Under the pieces are notes generated by a model. That model ran no database searches, was not told where the DNA came from, and saw only the letters and a program-made list of their open reading frames with translations. Source: a virus. Taken from it: 37,109 nt of DNA. The translations under genes and the position numbers were made by a program. The DNA lies in IMG/VR virus record IMGVR_UViG_3300009085_000019, positions 1 through 37,109 of that record, one strand, 5' to 3'. Of this stretch, positions 18,002 to 25,765 are shown in pieces; positions within the stretch are counted from its first letter, which is position 1; every line of letters starts with the position of its first letter.

Positions 18002-19699
18002 ATGGCCGGTAACTATAGATTTTATAATAATCAAGAGGAAGAACAGGCTCCTTTTTACACAGATAATAGTGTGGAGCTTGGCGCCGAAGACCAAGACTTT
18101 TATCAAGGGCAGCAAGATGCTGAAGTTCCTGTGGCTCCCGCACCTAAGCCAAGTCGCAGCACTTCTTACCCAAGAGATGTAACTAACTATTATCAAAACC
18201 CCGTCGAAGACTACATCAAGCCTATGTCTGATAATATGACCTATCCGGCTCACTCTTTGATCCCAAAAGAGCGCTTGGCAGATCCAAGTAGGCCTCTTCC
18301 CTATGATATCAACCCTGCTGACTGGAAAACAGGTGACGACAACACAGACGCCGAACGAAACCAGCGCAAAATGGTTAGAAACTACACTCAACAGCTATAT
18401 GAGCAGATGGCTAAAACCGGCGATATCGACACAGCTAGAAAAGAAGCAGCTAGAAACGTGAATCTGGCAAATGTTGGCCAAGGCCTCGAGCAGATGTTCA
18501 AGTCGAGATCCGTAGCTCATGGTGGGCCTGGTGTTGATACTGCATATTGGGATGCACAGAGAAAAGGCGCACAAACCGGCGTGGATAACGCAGAGCTTGA
18601 TCGGCGCAGAAAGATTGAAGACTATATCACTAAGAAAAAGCTTGGATCCGAAGCGGTGGCCGAACATCAACAGCTTAAAGACACAGATATCAAGAACAAA
18701 ATGAATGATCCTGAAAGTGATATCTCTATTGCTTATCAAGATGCTTTCCAAGCGAGTTATCCCGATAAGTTTTCAATTAAAACAGATCCAAAAACAGGTG
18801 ATGATTATAATCCTCTTAGCACAATGTCGGCTAATGATCTGTTAGCGGCTTCTAAGATGTTAGAAGGACAGGCTAGACTTGATCTTAATCAGCAGCTTGG
18901 TCTTAGTCGTCTACAGCTTGACAAGGAGCTTGGCGAAGCAAAACTAGCGCAGCCAAGGGGTAACGCAAAATCACCGGAACAAGCAGCGGCAGAGCTCGAA
19001 AGAACTAGGGCGCAAACCGGAGTTTATGGAGCGCAGAAAGCCAAGCTTGAAAGACCACCGGTGGTTAAGCCAGGATCGGCGGCTAGGCCAGCTGTTGGCG
19101 GTGTATCGGGTCAACCCATAAAGCCTTCAAAAGCCTATGATTCGGTCAATAGAGATTATGCGAAAGACTACAACGATTGGACGGTAGGCGGTCGTGCTGA
19201 CTATGAAAAAAACATGCAAACACTAGAACAGGCTCTTGAAGAGATGAACCGCCTTGAAGCCAAGAAACAGGGGTCTTCTGTAAGTGGACGATGGGAAGGT
19301 GGAAAATACAAAGTATTCGGAGAAACAGGTAGATCACCAGAAGGGCTATCGCTACAAAAAAAGGTAGAAAAAGCGGTAATAGGATCGCTAAAGGCCGTAG
19401 CTGGAGCAAATCCGACAGAGGGTGAAAGAGCAGCAGTTTTAGGAACCGCTTTTAATATCAATTTGCCATTAAAAGAAAATATTGAAAATGTAAAATCAAT
19501 TATTGGCGACTTGAATAATAGAGCTATAAGAAACGAAGACAAGGCTCAATACTTTGAAAAAAATAAAACTCTTGAGGGTTATCAGGGTAAAACCGTAGAT
19601 AAAATGGTTAAAATTCAATCTCCAGACGGTGAAATAAGGCCAGTGCCAGAATCTAGCGTAGAAAAATACCTCAAAAAAGGTGGAAAGGTGGTTCAATAA
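18002..19699 (+). CDS. internal virion protein candidate, helical
   Basis: A 565-aa hydrophilic protein with no membrane span, mostly helical and rich in Gln, Lys, Asp and Ala. The Tyr- and Asp-rich N-terminus (NYRFYNNQEEEQAPFYTD) is probably disordered. Long coiled segments occupy about residues 270-355. It lies between two other ejection candidates and overlaps the next gene by TAATG. By position it corresponds to one of the inner-core or ejection proteins of podoviruses (T7 gp15/16 or P22 gp20/16 slot). No enzymatic domain such as a transglycosylase is visible. Confidence 0.5.
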   Translation: MAGNYRFYNNQEEEQAPFYTDNSVELGAEDQDFYQGQQDAEVPVAPAPKPSRSTSYPRDVTNYYQNPVEDYIKPMSDNMTYPAHSLIPKERLADPSRPLPYDINPADWKTGDDNTDAERNQRKMVRNYTQQLYEQMAKTGDIDTARKEAARNVNLANVGQGLEQMFKSRSVAHGGPGVDTAYWDAQRKGAQTGVDNAELDRRRKIEDYITKKKLGSEAVAEHQQLKDTDIKNKMNDPESDISIAYQDAFQASYPDKFSIKTDPKTGDDYNPLSTMSANDLLAASKMLEGQARLDLNQQLGLSRLQLDKELGEAKLAQPRGNAKSPEQAAAELERTRAQTGVYGAQKAKLERPPVVKPGSAARPAVGGVSGQPIKPSKAYDSVNRDYAKDYNDWTVGGRADYEKNMQTLEQALEEMNRLEAKKQGSSVSGRWEGGKYKVFGETGRSPEGLSLQKKVEKAVIGSLKAVAGANPTEGERAAVLGTAFNINLPLKENIENVKSIIGDLNNRAIRNEDKAQYFEKNKTLEGYQGKTVDKMVKIQSPDGEIRPVPESSVEKYLKKGGKVVQ

Positions 19700-21750
19700 T
19701 GGCGACTTCATTTTGGGAAGACGACGCAGAGCCTCAAAGTAGCGGTTCATTTTGGGAAAACGACGCCGCTCCAGCTAAAAGCGAGGCTCCTCCAGCTCAA
19801 GAAGCTGTTGAATATGAAAAGCCAGGGCTTGGCCGAAGACTATATGAGCAAAATGTTGTTATTCCTGTTCGTGCAGCTAGACATCTTGCTCCTTTTCCTG
19901 AAACTATCCAGGAATATGTGCTCGATCCAATTGCCGGCGCTATTTCTGGAGAAAGCGCAGAGGAACATAAGAGAAAGCGGCAAGAATATGACAGGTATTT
20001 GAGAGCCACTTACCCAACAGCCACAGAAGCATATGAGAGCAGAGCTCAGATGGCCGGCGGTCTTATAAAAGCGGCTCTTCCGGTCATTGGATCAACAGAG
20101 GGAATAGTTGAGCAGGTAGCAACAAGGCCAGAGTCTCTTGGCGCAAATCCCGAAACAGCTCTTAACCTTTTACCTTCTATCTTAAGCGCTCCAAGAACAG
20201 CAGCAAAAGCTACAGGATTTATAAAAGCTAGGCCAGATCAGAGACAATCTCTAAAATCATACGGTGAAAAGCCAAGCTATTATGATGAATATGAGCAGCA
20301 AACTGGCGGCAAGCCTGTCAGGGCTCTTGAAGAAGAGGTTCAGACTAACCTTGCGGCAAAAGAAGCGAGTATGTCTCAAAATATTTCTAACCTAACTGGA
20401 GAAGTGGCAGACTTAAAGTCTCAAGATGCTATGCAAGTAGCCAGGGCTATCGACGATATAAAGATGAAGACAGAGCTTGGCACATACGACGGCGATGCAA
20501 TGATTGCTGCTCGTAATAAATTGCGAGAAGACTACAGTAAAACAGCAGAGACGAGGAATAAGATTCTAGAGAAAACTCAAGGTGAGATGAATATTGATCC
20601 TCTTCTAAATCTTGTTGATAACGCTGAAAAAGCTGTTTTACTTCCAGAGCATAAAGCAGCAATTAGATCAGTGGCTGCTGATATCGAGGCTATGTCTGAG
20701 TTTAGAGGACAGGGCGATAATACTTTCCAATCTATATCGCCAAGACAGTTAAATGAGCTGAGAGCAAAGCTTCAAAACAATGTTTCATGGGGTAAACATG
20801 CTCAGCCATGGGAAGTTCAGTATAAAAAATTAGCAAAACAGTTTAATGACATGCTTGATGCTTCTATTCCAGGAAACGAGCCTTTAAGAGCCAAAATACG
20901 TGAAGAAACACTAAGATACAATATTGCTGATGATCTATTCGGCGGCGAGTATCCACTTAAAAGCTTTCAATCGGCGGCAAAAGATCCCATGAAAAGAAGG
21001 GCTCTTGAGAATCTGGCTATTCCAGAGATTCAGGATATTTTGAAAACGATTGACTACAGAGACAACTTTCAAAAGAATCTTAAGTTCGGTGAAAAGCCTA
21101 AAAGTGATGTTATTGAAGAGTATGTGCGAAAAAAAGCGATGCTTGAACAGGCTAAGTCTGAAAAGCTTCCACTTACATCGATGCAAGCTCCTAGCGCCTT
21201 AGAATCGGCAATGATGGAAACCTACAGGAATCCAAAACTTAACGCTTCTAATCAGATCGATCAATATGCTCAAACAGTTCACCCACAAGGGCCAATGGAC
21301 TTTAAGCAAAAGCTCGACGCAACGAAGGTCTTGCGTGATGTCGAGGGAATAAATGTTGCGCAGGGCTCAAGGATGACAAACATTGGTAGAAATGTTGGTG
21401 GCGCCGTAGGTGCTGGAGTTGGAGCTGTTACCGGCAACCCGCTATGGGCTTCAGCTGGAGCTGGCTTCGGCGCAGTTGTTGGTGGATCTTTGGATAATAA
21501 TGCCAGCAATGTTTTTAGAGGCGGGATGAGATATGGTGAAAATATGGCTCCAGCCATATCACTTTCAAAGCTTGGAGCGAGAGCTTCGGGTTATGAAAAT
21601 CAATACACTGGCATTCCTACCGAAAGACTAGCGGGAACAAAATACGAGCGGATGATGTCAAGCGATCCAAAAAAGTCGGCGATCAATCATTATATCCTGA
21701 TGAATCGAGATCCTGAATATCAGGCTTTGATTCTAGGGGGAAACCAGTGA
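19699..21750 (+). CDS. internal virion / ejection protein with glycine zipper
   Basis: A 683-aa protein coupled to the previous gene (TAATG). The N-terminus has the duplicated motif SFWEDDAE and SFWENDAA. Long helical regions cover about residues 200-500. Near residues 555-600 is a glycine-zipper stretch (GRNVGGAVGAGVGAV followed by AGAGFGAVVGGS) of the kind that inserts in membranes. The length and layout resemble large podovirus ejection proteins that build a trans-envelope channel. No lysozyme or transglycosylase catalytic motif is recognised. Confidence 0.55.
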   Translation: MATSFWEDDAEPQSSGSFWENDAAPAKSEAPPAQEAVEYEKPGLGRRLYEQNVVIPVRAARHLAPFPETIQEYVLDPIAGAISGESAEEHKRKRQEYDRYLRATYPTATEAYESRAQMAGGLIKAALPVIGSTEGIVEQVATRPESLGANPETALNLLPSILSAPRTAAKATGFIKARPDQRQSLKSYGEKPSYYDEYEQQTGGKPVRALEEEVQTNLAAKEASMSQNISNLTGEVADLKSQDAMQVARAIDDIKMKTELGTYDGDAMIAARNKLREDYSKTAETRNKILEKTQGEMNIDPLLNLVDNAEKAVLLPEHKAAIRSVAADIEAMSEFRGQGDNTFQSISPRQLNELRAKLQNNVSWGKHAQPWEVQYKKLAKQFNDMLDASIPGNEPLRAKIREETLRYNIADDLFGGEYPLKSFQSAAKDPMKRRALENLAIPEIQDILKTIDYRDNFQKNLKFGEKPKSDVIEEYVRKKAMLEQAKSEKLPLTSMQAPSALESAMMETYRNPKLNASNQIDQYAQTVHPQGPMDFKQKLDATKVLRDVEGINVAQGSRMTNIGRNVGGAVGAGVGAVTGNPLWASAGAGFGAVVGGSLDNNASNVFRGGMRYGENMAPAISLSKLGARASGYENQYTGIPTERLAGTKYERMMSSDPKKSAINHYILMNRDPEYQALILGGNQ

Positions 21751-22115
21751 TTGATAGGCCTCCCAACCCATATTGCCCGATCTGTGGTGAAGCGACAGCA
21801 AAAGGGATTCCAATAGCTAACGGCGTAGGTCCAGCTGATATGCCGTTAGCTACGAAGTTCCTTCACATGTTGCCGTCGTCTCACTTGTTCTATGATTCTG
21901 CTAACCTTCATGACATACTTTACCATATTGGAAAGACAGAGTATGATCGCAAGAACGCAGATAATAAGTTTCTAGAGCATATGCTAGATACAGTGAAAAT
22001 GAAGTGCGTCGGTTACAAGCGGCCATGGTTTACACTGGCGGCTTATAGAAATTATTATGCAGTGAGATTTTTTGGTGGTAAGTTCTTTTCATGGGATGGA
22101 TGCAATGGACGATAA
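21747..22115 (+). CDS. DUF1353-like protein with Cys knuckle
   Basis: A 122-aa protein starting at GTG in a GTGA overlap with the ejection protein stop, with AGGGGG 6 nt upstream. A CPICG knuckle is at residues 9-13. The centre has LHDILYHIGKTEYDR-KNADNKFLEHML (about 53-80), followed by YYAVRFFGG (near 107-115). The LHDxLY ... R..AD..FL...L ... Y..VR.FGG arrangement is that of DUF1353 phage proteins, in which the His-Asp pair recalls phospholipase A2-type active sites. It is often found at the end of virion gene clusters. A lysis or membrane role is possible but not shown. Confidence 0.5.
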   Translation: MIDRPPNPYCPICGEATAKGIPIANGVGPADMPLATKFLHMLPSSHLFYDSANLHDILYHIGKTEYDRKNADNKFLEHMLDTVKMKCVGYKRPWFTLAAYRNYYAVRFFGGKFFSWDGCNGR

Positions 22116-22272
22116 AAGAAAAGAGCATAATAAGCGGCTTTTGGAGCGCATGAAAAACCCTGATGATATGCTAGAAAAATACGACGCAACATCAACATGG
22201 TTTCCGCCTAGACCTATTGATAAAGATAAAATAAAGAGAATTAAAAAAGAAAAAATAGAAGTTGGTGGGTAA
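22105..22272 (+). CDS. small charged protein, unknown
   Basis: A 55-aa protein starting at the ATG at 22105, overlapping the end of the previous gene by 11 nt; an upstream in-frame GTG at 22072 is less likely. It is rich in Lys and Asp (MDDKRKEHNKRLLERMKNP, then FPPRPIDKDKIKRIKKEK) and has no membrane span. No function can be assigned. Confidence 0.45.
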   Translation: MDDKRKEHNKRLLERMKNPDDMLEKYDATSTWFPPRPIDKDKIKRIKKEKIEVGG

Positions 22273-22281
22273 GGATAAAAA

Positions 22282-22482
22282 ATGACAATAGACGGCAATA
22301 CGGCGATAGTTATTAGCTCGGCAATATGGGCTTTTACGTCTTTATCTTCTTTTTTTAAATATGGTGTGATAGTTGAAAGAAATTATAGGGTTTTAGAAGA
22401 CGAAATAAAAGTTAAGCATGACCATATAAAATATCTTGAGAAATATATTGAGGATAACAAAGTAGAAAAGAAGGGTGAATAA
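22282..22482 (+). CDS. single-span membrane protein, possible holin or lysis accessory
   Basis: A 66-aa protein with TAAGGA upstream. Residues 8-28 are hydrophobic (TAIVISSAIWAFTSLSSFF), followed by a charged, probably coiled helix (YRVLEDEIKVKHDHIKYLEKYIED). The N-out or N-in topology with a cytoplasmic or periplasmic coil fits pinholin-like or spanin-like accessory proteins. It is coupled to the next gene by TAATG. Confidence 0.45.
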   Translation: MTIDGNTAIVISSAIWAFTSLSSFFKYGVIVERNYRVLEDEIKVKHDHIKYLEKYIEDNKVEKKGE

Positions 22483-22889
22483 TGGCTTTAGAGACTTTAA
22501 AAGGAATAGAAGAAATTGGTGGTTTTAACATTATTGTAATGGATGAGTTAAGAGATAAATTCCCAGAGAAGTTTAATGAATCTGGTGGAATGGATTACCA
22601 GTGGTTTGAATCTGAGATTAGGCCAAAAAACTTTATTTATCTTAGGCATGATAAAAATAGCTTATCTTTCACTATCCAAAACGGTCCTATTAAAGAAGCT
22701 GGAGTTAACGGTTGTCAAGTCGATACGCTTATTGAAGCTGCAAAGCTGATAATTGAGGGTTTAAATAGTAAATTTCCTTGCATTGAAAATGAAATGACAA
22801 TTCATCGGCTTAAAGAAGCATTAATTTGGTTAAGAGAAAGAAAAATAAATAGAGAAAAAAGAGGGGTAGAAGGCTTGGATAAGCCTTAA
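22482..22889 (+). CDS. phage protein with possible Acb2/Tad1-type helical hairpin
   Basis: A 135-aa protein. A beta-rich central part reads YLRHDKNSLSFTIQNGPIKE-AGVNGCQVDTL, and the C-terminus is a helical hairpin with FPCIENEMTIHRLKEALIWL and REKRGVEG. The pattern NGPxxExGVNGxQ followed by CxENxxxxxxLxEAxxWLxxRxxxRxxRGVEG recurs in many phage proteins. I believe these are grouped with the Acb2/Tad1 hairpin domain, known from sponges that sequester cyclic nucleotide or ADP-ribose signals of CBASS and Thoeris. The family link is from memory and needs a profile search. The stop lies inside a 7-bp hairpin shared with the convergent metalloprotease gene. Confidence 0.45.
   Translation: MALETLKGIEEIGGFNIIVMDELRDKFPEKFNESGGMDYQWFESEIRPKNFIYLRHDKNSLSFTIQNGPIKEAGVNGCQVDTLIEAAKLIIEGLNSKFPCIENEMTIHRLKEALIWLRERKINREKRGVEGLDKP
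22870..22887. terminator. short hairpin between convergent genes
   Basis: A perfect 7-bp stem AAGGCTT / AAGCCTT closes a 4-base loop at the ends of the genes at 22482-22889 and 22890-23756. There is no T run directly after it on the plus strand. On the minus strand a T-rich stretch begins about 10 nt further on, so it could stop the metalloprotease transcript weakly. Confidence 0.4.
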
Positions 22890-23756
22890 CTATTTCCCAC
22901 TATACCAGCAATTAGGTTTTGTTTGAAAACTATACTTCATCATTTCAGCTTTATTCTTAGGGATAATTGCATCATTCCACTGCTTAGTGCTCATAGCTCC
23001 TTCATAGTAAACCGATAGCCTACACCGAGCATTAGGGTGATCTAGCTTAGTTCGCTTTGCTATCGATCTATCAAGATTGTTAAGCGTAGGCACCGGCTCT
23101 TTGTTTAGCGACGCCAGAAGACCGGCTAGGCTCAAAGCGCCTTTAAGTGTTCTTTCACAGACCATTTTATCATTGTCGTTGCCAAACTTCTCACACTGTG
23201 TAAACTGCGAGTAATTGTTGTCGGGTAAAAACCCACAATTGCAGTTATCGCTGCTTTGCTGTGAGAATACTTTTCGAGCACAAACTTGTGTTGAAAAACC
23301 ATCTGACCCACCCTCAGAACTAGCCCAGGAATCCTGATAAAATACGTAGCCATTAAGAAAATGCCCGAGTTCATGACAGATCACCAATGCGAATCCTTCT
23401 GGCTCGACTCTCTTAGCTAGGCCGCCGAACATCGATACTATCCAGTTATCACCGTCCATTTGAGCATAGGCATTAACAGTGTTGTCACTATATTTTCTTT
23501 CCACTATCAAGTTTCCACCAAGCTGCTGAATGATCGGCCCATAAATCTCATCGATATTATCGATGATCAAATTAAAATCTTGCTCACTTGTACCAGACTG
23601 ACCATAGGACTGGTATTCTTCGTGATCTAAATTGTTTTCTGGCAAATAAGATACCTTTCTCGAATTATCTTGATCACTTCCAACGTGAGTCAAAATCTCC
23701 CCAGGTGCAGAACACGACAATGCGGCGCCGAATATCAGCGAATAAACTAATTTCAT
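22890..23756 (-). CDS. lipoprotein zinc metalloprotease (gluzincin-like)
   Basis: The best start is the ATG at 23756 (288 aa), preceded by AAGGAGAG; an in-frame start 42 nt upstream would spoil the signal peptide. MKLVYSLIFGAALSC is a lipoprotein-type signal with Cys15. HELGH at residues 128-132 gives two zinc His and the catalytic Glu, and SSEGGSDGFSTQVC (146-159) supplies a probable third ligand Glu148, with Asp152 in an ExxxD pattern as in M48-like enzymes. Eight or more Cys follow, consistent with a periplasmic or outer-membrane location. It is reversed relative to its neighbours and has its own promoter (moron arrangement). A role in lysis, entry exclusion or host surface change is possible. 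Confidence 0.7.
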   Translation of the reverse strand: MKLVYSLIFGAALSCSAPGEILTHVGSDQDNSRKVSYLPENNLDHEEYQSYGQSGTSEQDFNLIIDNIDEIYGPIIQQLGGNLIVERKYSDNTVNAYAQMDGDNWIVSMFGGLAKRVEPEGFALVICHELGHFLNGYVFYQDSWASSEGGSDGFSTQVCARKVFSQQSSDNCNCGFLPDNNYSQFTQCEKFGNDNDKMVCERTLKGALSLAGLLASLNKEPVPTLNNLDRSIAKRTKLDHPNARCRLSVYYEGAMSTKQWNDAIIPKNKAEMMKYSFQTKPNCWYSGK

Positions 23757-23783
23757 AATCTCTCCTTTTTGTTTGATACATGA

Positions 23784-23792
23784 ATTATACCA
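23784..23792 (-). promoter_or_regulatory. extended -10 promoter for the metalloprotease
   Basis: Read on the minus strand the sequence is TGGTATAAT, a perfect extended -10 (TGnTATAAT). Initiation would fall near 23777, about 20 nt before the start codon. No good -35 box is in register, which is normal for extended -10 promoters. Confidence 0.6.
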
Positions 23793-23865
23793 CGGCAAAA
23801 ATTTGAAATGTGAGCGCTAAGTTGGTAGACTAGACAAATATCAAACAATTATAGGTGGGTGGACT

Positions 23866-24132
23866 GTGACTGATCAGGGGATAATCGGGCTGATTGGGCT
23901 GGTGGCGAGCGGCATAGTCGGGCTCGTGTATTTTATGATGAATAGCATCAAGAGTACGCTTAAACAGAGCACAGACGAGATGCTATCCAAAATAGAAAAA
24001 TTCATCGAAGAACTTGGCGAGATTAAAGAAGTCGTCGCAGTAAAAAGCACGATGCTTGACTACATGCAACGTGAAATCGAAGTTATAAAAAAACAATGCT
24101 GGCAGTGCAAAGATCGGCATAATAAAGATTAA
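23866..24132 (+). CDS. holin-like membrane protein with coiled coil
   Basis: An 88-aa protein with a GTG start at 23866 and AGGTGGG upstream. A single transmembrane helix occupies residues 5-26 (GIIGLIGLVASGIVGLVYFM), followed by a long charged helix (residues 30-78) and a CWQC motif near the C-terminus. This topology matches one-span holins and other phage membrane proteins (hemolysin XhlA-like layout). It is convergent with the minus-strand zinc miniprotein, overlapping by 4 nt. Confidence 0.5.
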   Translation: MTDQGIIGLIGLVASGIVGLVYFMMNSIKSTLKQSTDEMLSKIEKFIEELGEIKEVVAVKSTMLDYMQREIEVIKKQCWQCKDRHNKD

Positions 24133-24299
24133 GACCTTTCCCAGCTATCACATACACAGTAATCATCAATAACAGATTGAAACATATACTTCTGACAAAA
24201 TAATCCATGCCATTCGTTAACTATTGAATGCTTACAATTATCGCAAGCATAATCTGTAATAGTTAATAACCTAAAATTTGGCGCTTCATCTTTGCTCAT
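24129..24299 (-). CDS. zinc-ribbon miniprotein
   Basis: A 56-aa protein with Cys pairs CDNC (19-22) and CVC (48-50) plus Cys35 and His residues, likely one zinc site. Its ATG at 24299 overlaps the stop of the upstream gene (TAATG), so it is the last gene of the minus-strand accessory operon. Similar tiny phage proteins are common, but the function is unknown. Confidence 0.6.
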   Translation of the reverse strand: MSKDEAPNFRLLTITDYACDNCKHSIVNEWHGLFCQKYMFQSVIDDYCVCDSWERS

Positions 24300-24577
24300 T
24301 ATACCCCCAATTGTTCCACTTCTTTTTTAATGTTATCAATATACGCAAAAAACCTTTTCAGCTCTTCACCTTCGAGCAAAAAGCTATCATAAAACCTTAT
24401 GCTTACTCTTTCACCTGTAGCGCAACCATTAGTGTAATGAACTCGACTTTTTATCTCTCCATCCTCTTCCGAGATAAACGTAAACTCACTCTCTAAGTCG
24501 CTTATCTCTTTATTAATGTTAGTGATATACTCTTCAATTTTATTTTCTAGCTCGTGCTTTCTTTTAAGTTTGCTCAT
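24299..24577 (-). CDS. coiled-coil small protein, unknown
   Basis: A 92-aa protein: N-terminal coiled coil (residues 4-35), a short beta-like centre (SRVHYTNGCATGERVSIRFY) and a C-terminal helix. GAGGAAAC precedes its ATG, which overlaps the previous gene by 14 nt. It is part of the minus-strand operon. No family recognised. Confidence 0.55.
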   Translation of the reverse strand: MSKLKRKHELENKIEEYITNINKEISDLESEFTFISEEDGEIKSRVHYTNGCATGERVSIRFYDSFLLEGEELKRFFAYIDNIKKEVEQLGV

Positions 24578-24788
24578 TTGTTTCCTCGTGCTTTGTTTTT
24601 CTTAATAAATCATCTATCTCTTTTGGATGATCCCAATAGTATTGTAGTAACTGGCTTGCAACCCCAGCGCTAGGATTATCAGTTGTTGTGTCTTCAGTTG
24701 GTACTACGCTTATTCGATAATTTGGCTGGTGCTCTGGACAATTACAAGGTCCATTCCAGCAATCTTTTGTATAGCTTTGTTGTTCCAT
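24564..24788 (-). CDS. small Cys/Trp-containing protein, unknown
   Basis: A 74-aa protein. The ATG at 24788 is chosen because it overlaps the upstream stop as TAATG; another in-frame ATG lies 12 nt earlier. The N-terminus has CWNGPCNCPEHQ (about residues 10-21), possibly a metal site, and the C-terminus is an acidic helix. No function is visible. Confidence 0.5.
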   Translation of the reverse strand: MEQQSYTKDCWNGPCNCPEHQPNYRISVVPTEDTTTDNPSAGVASQLLQYYWDHPKEIDDLLRKTKHEETNEQT

Positions 24789-25129
24789 TATTTTTCCCAT
24801 CCTGTATCATATTCGTCACCACGCAAACAGCTTTCGAGCTCTTCCGTCGATATAATCGCTGGATCAGTTTTTAACAACTCGACAGCAGCATTGAGTCTAT
24901 CACTAGCAACAGGCTCACCGAAAGGAGGTCCTTTCACCGTATAATATACTGTAGTGGGCTCAATTATCGGCTCCAGTGGACACCACTTTGGTATTTTATC
25001 ACCGCTTCTATACGCTTTAAGGCTATCTAACGTGACACAACATGTATATCCGTATGTCAGTGTTGATGGCCTCCTAAACGGACAATCGTAGCAATTTGTC
25101 GGCATTTCAATGATGAGTTTAGCTTTCAT
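24788..25129 (-). CDS. Cys-rich small protein, unknown
   Basis: A 113-aa protein starting MKAKLIIEMPTNCYDCPF, with CYDC (13-16), a Cys pair at 30-31 and WCPL (49-52), so probably one zinc site in the first 50 residues. The rest is a linker and a helical part. AAGGTGAAA precedes the ATG, 9 nt after the coiled-coil gene. The layout of an N-terminal P..C..CPF...CPL motif is common in small phage proteins of unknown role. Confidence 0.55.
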   Translation of the reverse strand: MKAKLIIEMPTNCYDCPFRRPSTLTYGYTCCVTLDSLKAYRSGDKIPKWCPLEPIIEPTTVYYTVKGPPFGEPVASDRLNAAVELLKTDPAIISTEELESCLRGDEYDTGWEK

Positions 25130-25138
25130 TTTTCACCT

Positions 25139-25765
25139 TCAATCAAACATAAAGCCAGCTGTTACGCCGATCGTCTTGTTTATGCCACCAAGCATCCCAA
25201 AACCACCCATTTCAAAGCTCGATCCAATCGGTACATTGATGTAAGCACCACCGATAGCAGACTCATAAGTATAAGCATCAACAGCATATTCATCCTTAGT
25301 GCTCGAGCTAGTCTCTATCCCGTCTTGCGAGTAAGCAACCATACCGCCGACAGAGATCCCACGCTTAGCAGGTTTATCGACAAACTTTTCAACTATCTTT
25401 TCAATGGGCTTTTCCACAGTTCTGAGTGTTTCAATATATTTTACTTTCTGCTCCGGACACTCTTTAGCTTTCGGCGCTTCCACAACCCTGTCTTGAGTTT
25501 CTAGAAGTCTTATACGTGACTTTAGATAAGCATTATCGCTTCTAAGCTTCTGTATTGTTCCCTTGTTCTCAGGTGGTTCCCTCTCAGGGACTTTAGCTAG
25601 TTGTTCTTTTAGCTTTGCAATCTCATTCTTATAAGCTTCACACGGATCTTTGTCCTTACACTCTGCATCAACCTTAACTAACTTGAATCCCGCCGGAACA
25701 TCTGAGAGCTTTACTTGCTGCGAAAATGCGGCCGTTGACATGAGTAAAATTATGTATTTTAGCAT
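25139..25765 (-). CDS. secreted coiled-coil protein with beta-rich C-terminus
   Basis: A 208-aa protein with an N-terminal signal (MLKYIILLMSTAAFS, cleavage likely before QQ). A long coiled coil occupies residues 42-90 (EAYKNEIAKLKEQLAK and KLRSDNAYLKSRIRLLE). A basic Pro/Lys linker is followed by 70 residues of short beta strands with Gly (ISVGGMVAYS, GGAYINVPIG, GVTAGFMFD) resembling outer-membrane beta sequence. The gene overlaps the lipoprotein gene upstream by 7 nt and has AAGGAG. It may sit at the outer membrane. A spanin-like partner role with the lipoprotein is an alternative. Confidence 0.55.
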   Translation of the reverse strand: MLKYIILLMSTAAFSQQVKLSDVPAGFKLVKVDAECKDKDPCEAYKNEIAKLKEQLAKVPEREPPENKGTIQKLRSDNAYLKSRIRLLETQDRVVEAPKAKECPEQKVKYIETLRTVEKPIEKIVEKFVDKPAKRGISVGGMVAYSQDGIETSSSTKDEYAVDAYTYESAIGGAYINVPIGSSFEMGGFGMLGGINKTIGVTAGFMFD

